The notes below the pieces were generated by a model. The model made no database searches, was not told the origin of the DNA, and worked only from the letters and a program-made list of their open reading frames with translations. A DNA stretch of 6,930 nt from an uncultured Polymorphobacter sp. (GTDB lineage: Bacteria; Pseudomonadota; Alphaproteobacteria; Sphingomonadales; Sphingomonadaceae). The position numbers were made by a program, and so were the translations under genes. The first letter of the stretch is position 1; each line of letters starts with the position of its first letter. The stretch is from positions 1 through 6,930 of the forward strand of contig CALMPZ010000135.1 in assembly GCA_937871645.1 (NCBI GenBank), in the 5' to 3' direction. Shown here piece after piece: positions 5,830 through 6,930 of this stretch.

Positions 5830-6930
5830 CTACGGGCGCCGGTCGCTTTCCGTGTGCGGCGCCAGCGTCGCGGCGGTCAGCCAGTTGGGCCTGAGCTTTT
5901 CCGCGACGAACAGCTTGGCCTGGTCGTTGTAGTGCGGCGAAGCTTCGCGTGAGGTCGCGGCGCCGAACTGCACGATGCTTTCCGAAGCGACTGCACCCGT
6001 GCTGTCCCATTCGACAAGCATGATGAAACTGTCGCCACCCTGCCCGACCAGTCGCCCGAGCTTTTCGTCACGGCGCGAATGGATGGCGCGCAGCACTTCG
6101 GGGCCGCCGAGCACGCCGAGATCGACGTTGCCGCGCTGAACGCGCTGCAAGGTCGCCAGCGGCGGGTCGAGGCGACCGAAGGCGGTGTTGAGGAACTTGA
6201 CCTGCGCGGTGAAGTCTTCGCGCGCGTCGGGCAGTGCATCGCCGAAATAGGCGAGCATCGACACCGAGTTGACCATCACCGCTGCCAGCGCATCGGCATC
6301 ACCCTGCCCGTCCTGGACGAAATCCCAGGTCGACAGCAGCTTCTGCGCCTTGGCGAGATCGGGCGCGTCCTTGAAGTCGAGCGCGAGGATTTCGCGCTGG
6401 CGCTCGCCCGCCCAGCTGGCGCGGTCATAGGCCTTGTCGTACTTGATCGCGAGCAGCGTATCGCGGTCGATCGGTGCGTCGCCCAAGGCGGCAATCAGCG
6501 ACTGGAAACGCAGCGCGCGGTTGGTGATGAAGGTCTCGATGCCGAGTTCGGGCGCAAACTTCGACGCGTCGAGATTGTCGCCCGGCGCAGTGGCGATGAA
6601 CGGCGTGTTGTTCGAATTGGCGACCCAGCCGCTCGGCGGGTTGATGACCTGCGGGTAGCCGGCGAACGGCACATACGATTTCCACACTGCCTTTGACGTG
6701 TCGCCGGGGAGCACGCCCTTCCAGTCGAAACCGGTCGCACGCTGCGGGAAGCGGGCGTTGTAGAACATGCCGATGTTGCCGGCGGCGTCGGCGTAGATGA
6801 AGTTGGTCGCCGGCACCGCCTGCATCGCCATGACCTGCTGCCACTCGGCGAAATCACGCGCCTTGTTGAGCCGGTAATATTGTTCGACCTGCCGCACGTC
6901 GCCCATGCCGGCGAAGCGCACGGCGAACGC
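5830..6930 (-). CDS. Penicillin/AHL acylase family Ntn hydrolase, C-terminal part
   Basis: This is the last 366 residues of a penicillin-acylase-family protein; the frame is open through the right edge. These are Ntn hydrolases that self-cleave into alpha and beta chains and hydrolyse amide bonds of beta-lactams, acyl-homoserine lactones or other N-acyl compounds, usually in the periplasm. The signal peptide, alpha chain and N-terminal Ser nucleophile lie outside the window. Visible beta-chain marks are NFIYADAAGNIGMFYNARFP, then NPPSGWVANSNNTPF (residues about 97-111), whose first Asn of the NN pair (about 107) corresponds to the oxyanion Asn241 of E. coli penicillin G acylase. Next comes NRALRFQSLI, with an Arg (about 141) near the Arg263 equivalent. 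The end has GGDSFIMLVEW and SPHYNDQAKLFVAEKLRPNW, typical of acylase C-termini. Beta-lactam versus AHL acylase cannot be decided from this half. It converges on the S9 peptidase gene with a one-base gap. Confidence 0.93.
   Translation of the reverse strand, partial: AFAVRFAGMGDVRQVEQYYRLNKARDFAEWQQVMAMQAVPATNFIYADAAGNIGMFYNARFPQRATGFDWKGVLPGDTSKAVWKSYVPFAGYPQVINPPSGWVANSNNTPFIATAPGDNLDASKFAPELGIETFITNRALRFQSLIAALGDAPIDRDTLLAIKYDKAYDRASWAGERQREILALDFKDAPDLAKAQKLLSTWDFVQDGQGDADALAAVMVNSVSMLAYFGDALPDAREDFTAQVKFLNTAFGRLDPPLATLQRVQRGNVDLGVLGGPEVLRAIHSRRDEKLGRLVGQGGDSFIMLVEWDSTGAVASESIVQFGAATSREASPHYNDQAKLFVAEKLRPNWLTAATLAPHTESDRRP

Noticed and set aside
6079..6696. A 205-codon plus-strand open frame antisense to the acylase gene
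   Set aside because: Composition-driven shadow of the minus-strand acylase; no recognisable family.

Overview
The window is GC-rich (roughly 60-70% in the stretches I counted) and reads as ordinary chromosomal DNA of an alphaproteobacterium. A sphingomonad is my best guess. That rests on codon use, on promoter-like elements with a TAnnnT-type -10 box set almost on the start codon, and on the gene types (a secreted S9 peptidase beside a penicillin-acylase-family gene). I could not run a taxonomic search, so this is inference. There is no sign of phage, transposon, CRISPR array, tRNA or rRNA.

Layout. Four genes run leftward on the minus strand from about 3714 to the left edge. In order of transcription they are a cysteine-desulfurase-like PLP protein of the VC1184 type (2458-3714), a hotdog-fold acyl-CoA thioesterase (2000-2401), an endonuclease/exonuclease/phosphatase-superfamily protein (1207-1941) and an iron-containing alcohol dehydrogenase (1-1136, last few residues cut by the edge). 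The gaps are 56, 58 and 70 bp. They could be one loose transcription unit, but promoter-like sequences and inverted repeats in the gaps suggest some genes are also started on their own.

A 134-bp divergent intergenic region (3715-3848) holds a 9-bp-arm inverted repeat midway between two proposed promoters. To its right, a secreted prolyl-oligopeptidase-family peptidase (3849-5828) runs on the plus strand. It meets, tail to tail with a single base between the stop codons, a minus-strand gene for the C-terminal half of a penicillin/AHL-acylase-family Ntn hydrolase (5830 to the right edge).

How they work together. The peptidase and acylase are both hydrolases of amide bonds, likely acting outside the cytoplasm, and fit nutrient scavenging or signal turnover. 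The leftward genes look like miscellaneous cytoplasmic metabolism (alcohol/aldehyde redox, acyl-CoA hydrolysis, a PLP enzyme of unknown reaction). I do not see an obvious new multi-gene system. The points most worth a second look are the inverted repeat that covers both the proposed -10 box and the start codon of the thioesterase, the symmetric operator-like site in the divergent region, the apparent leaderless start geometry, and the lower-GC phosphodiesterase-type gene inserted between more typical neighbours.
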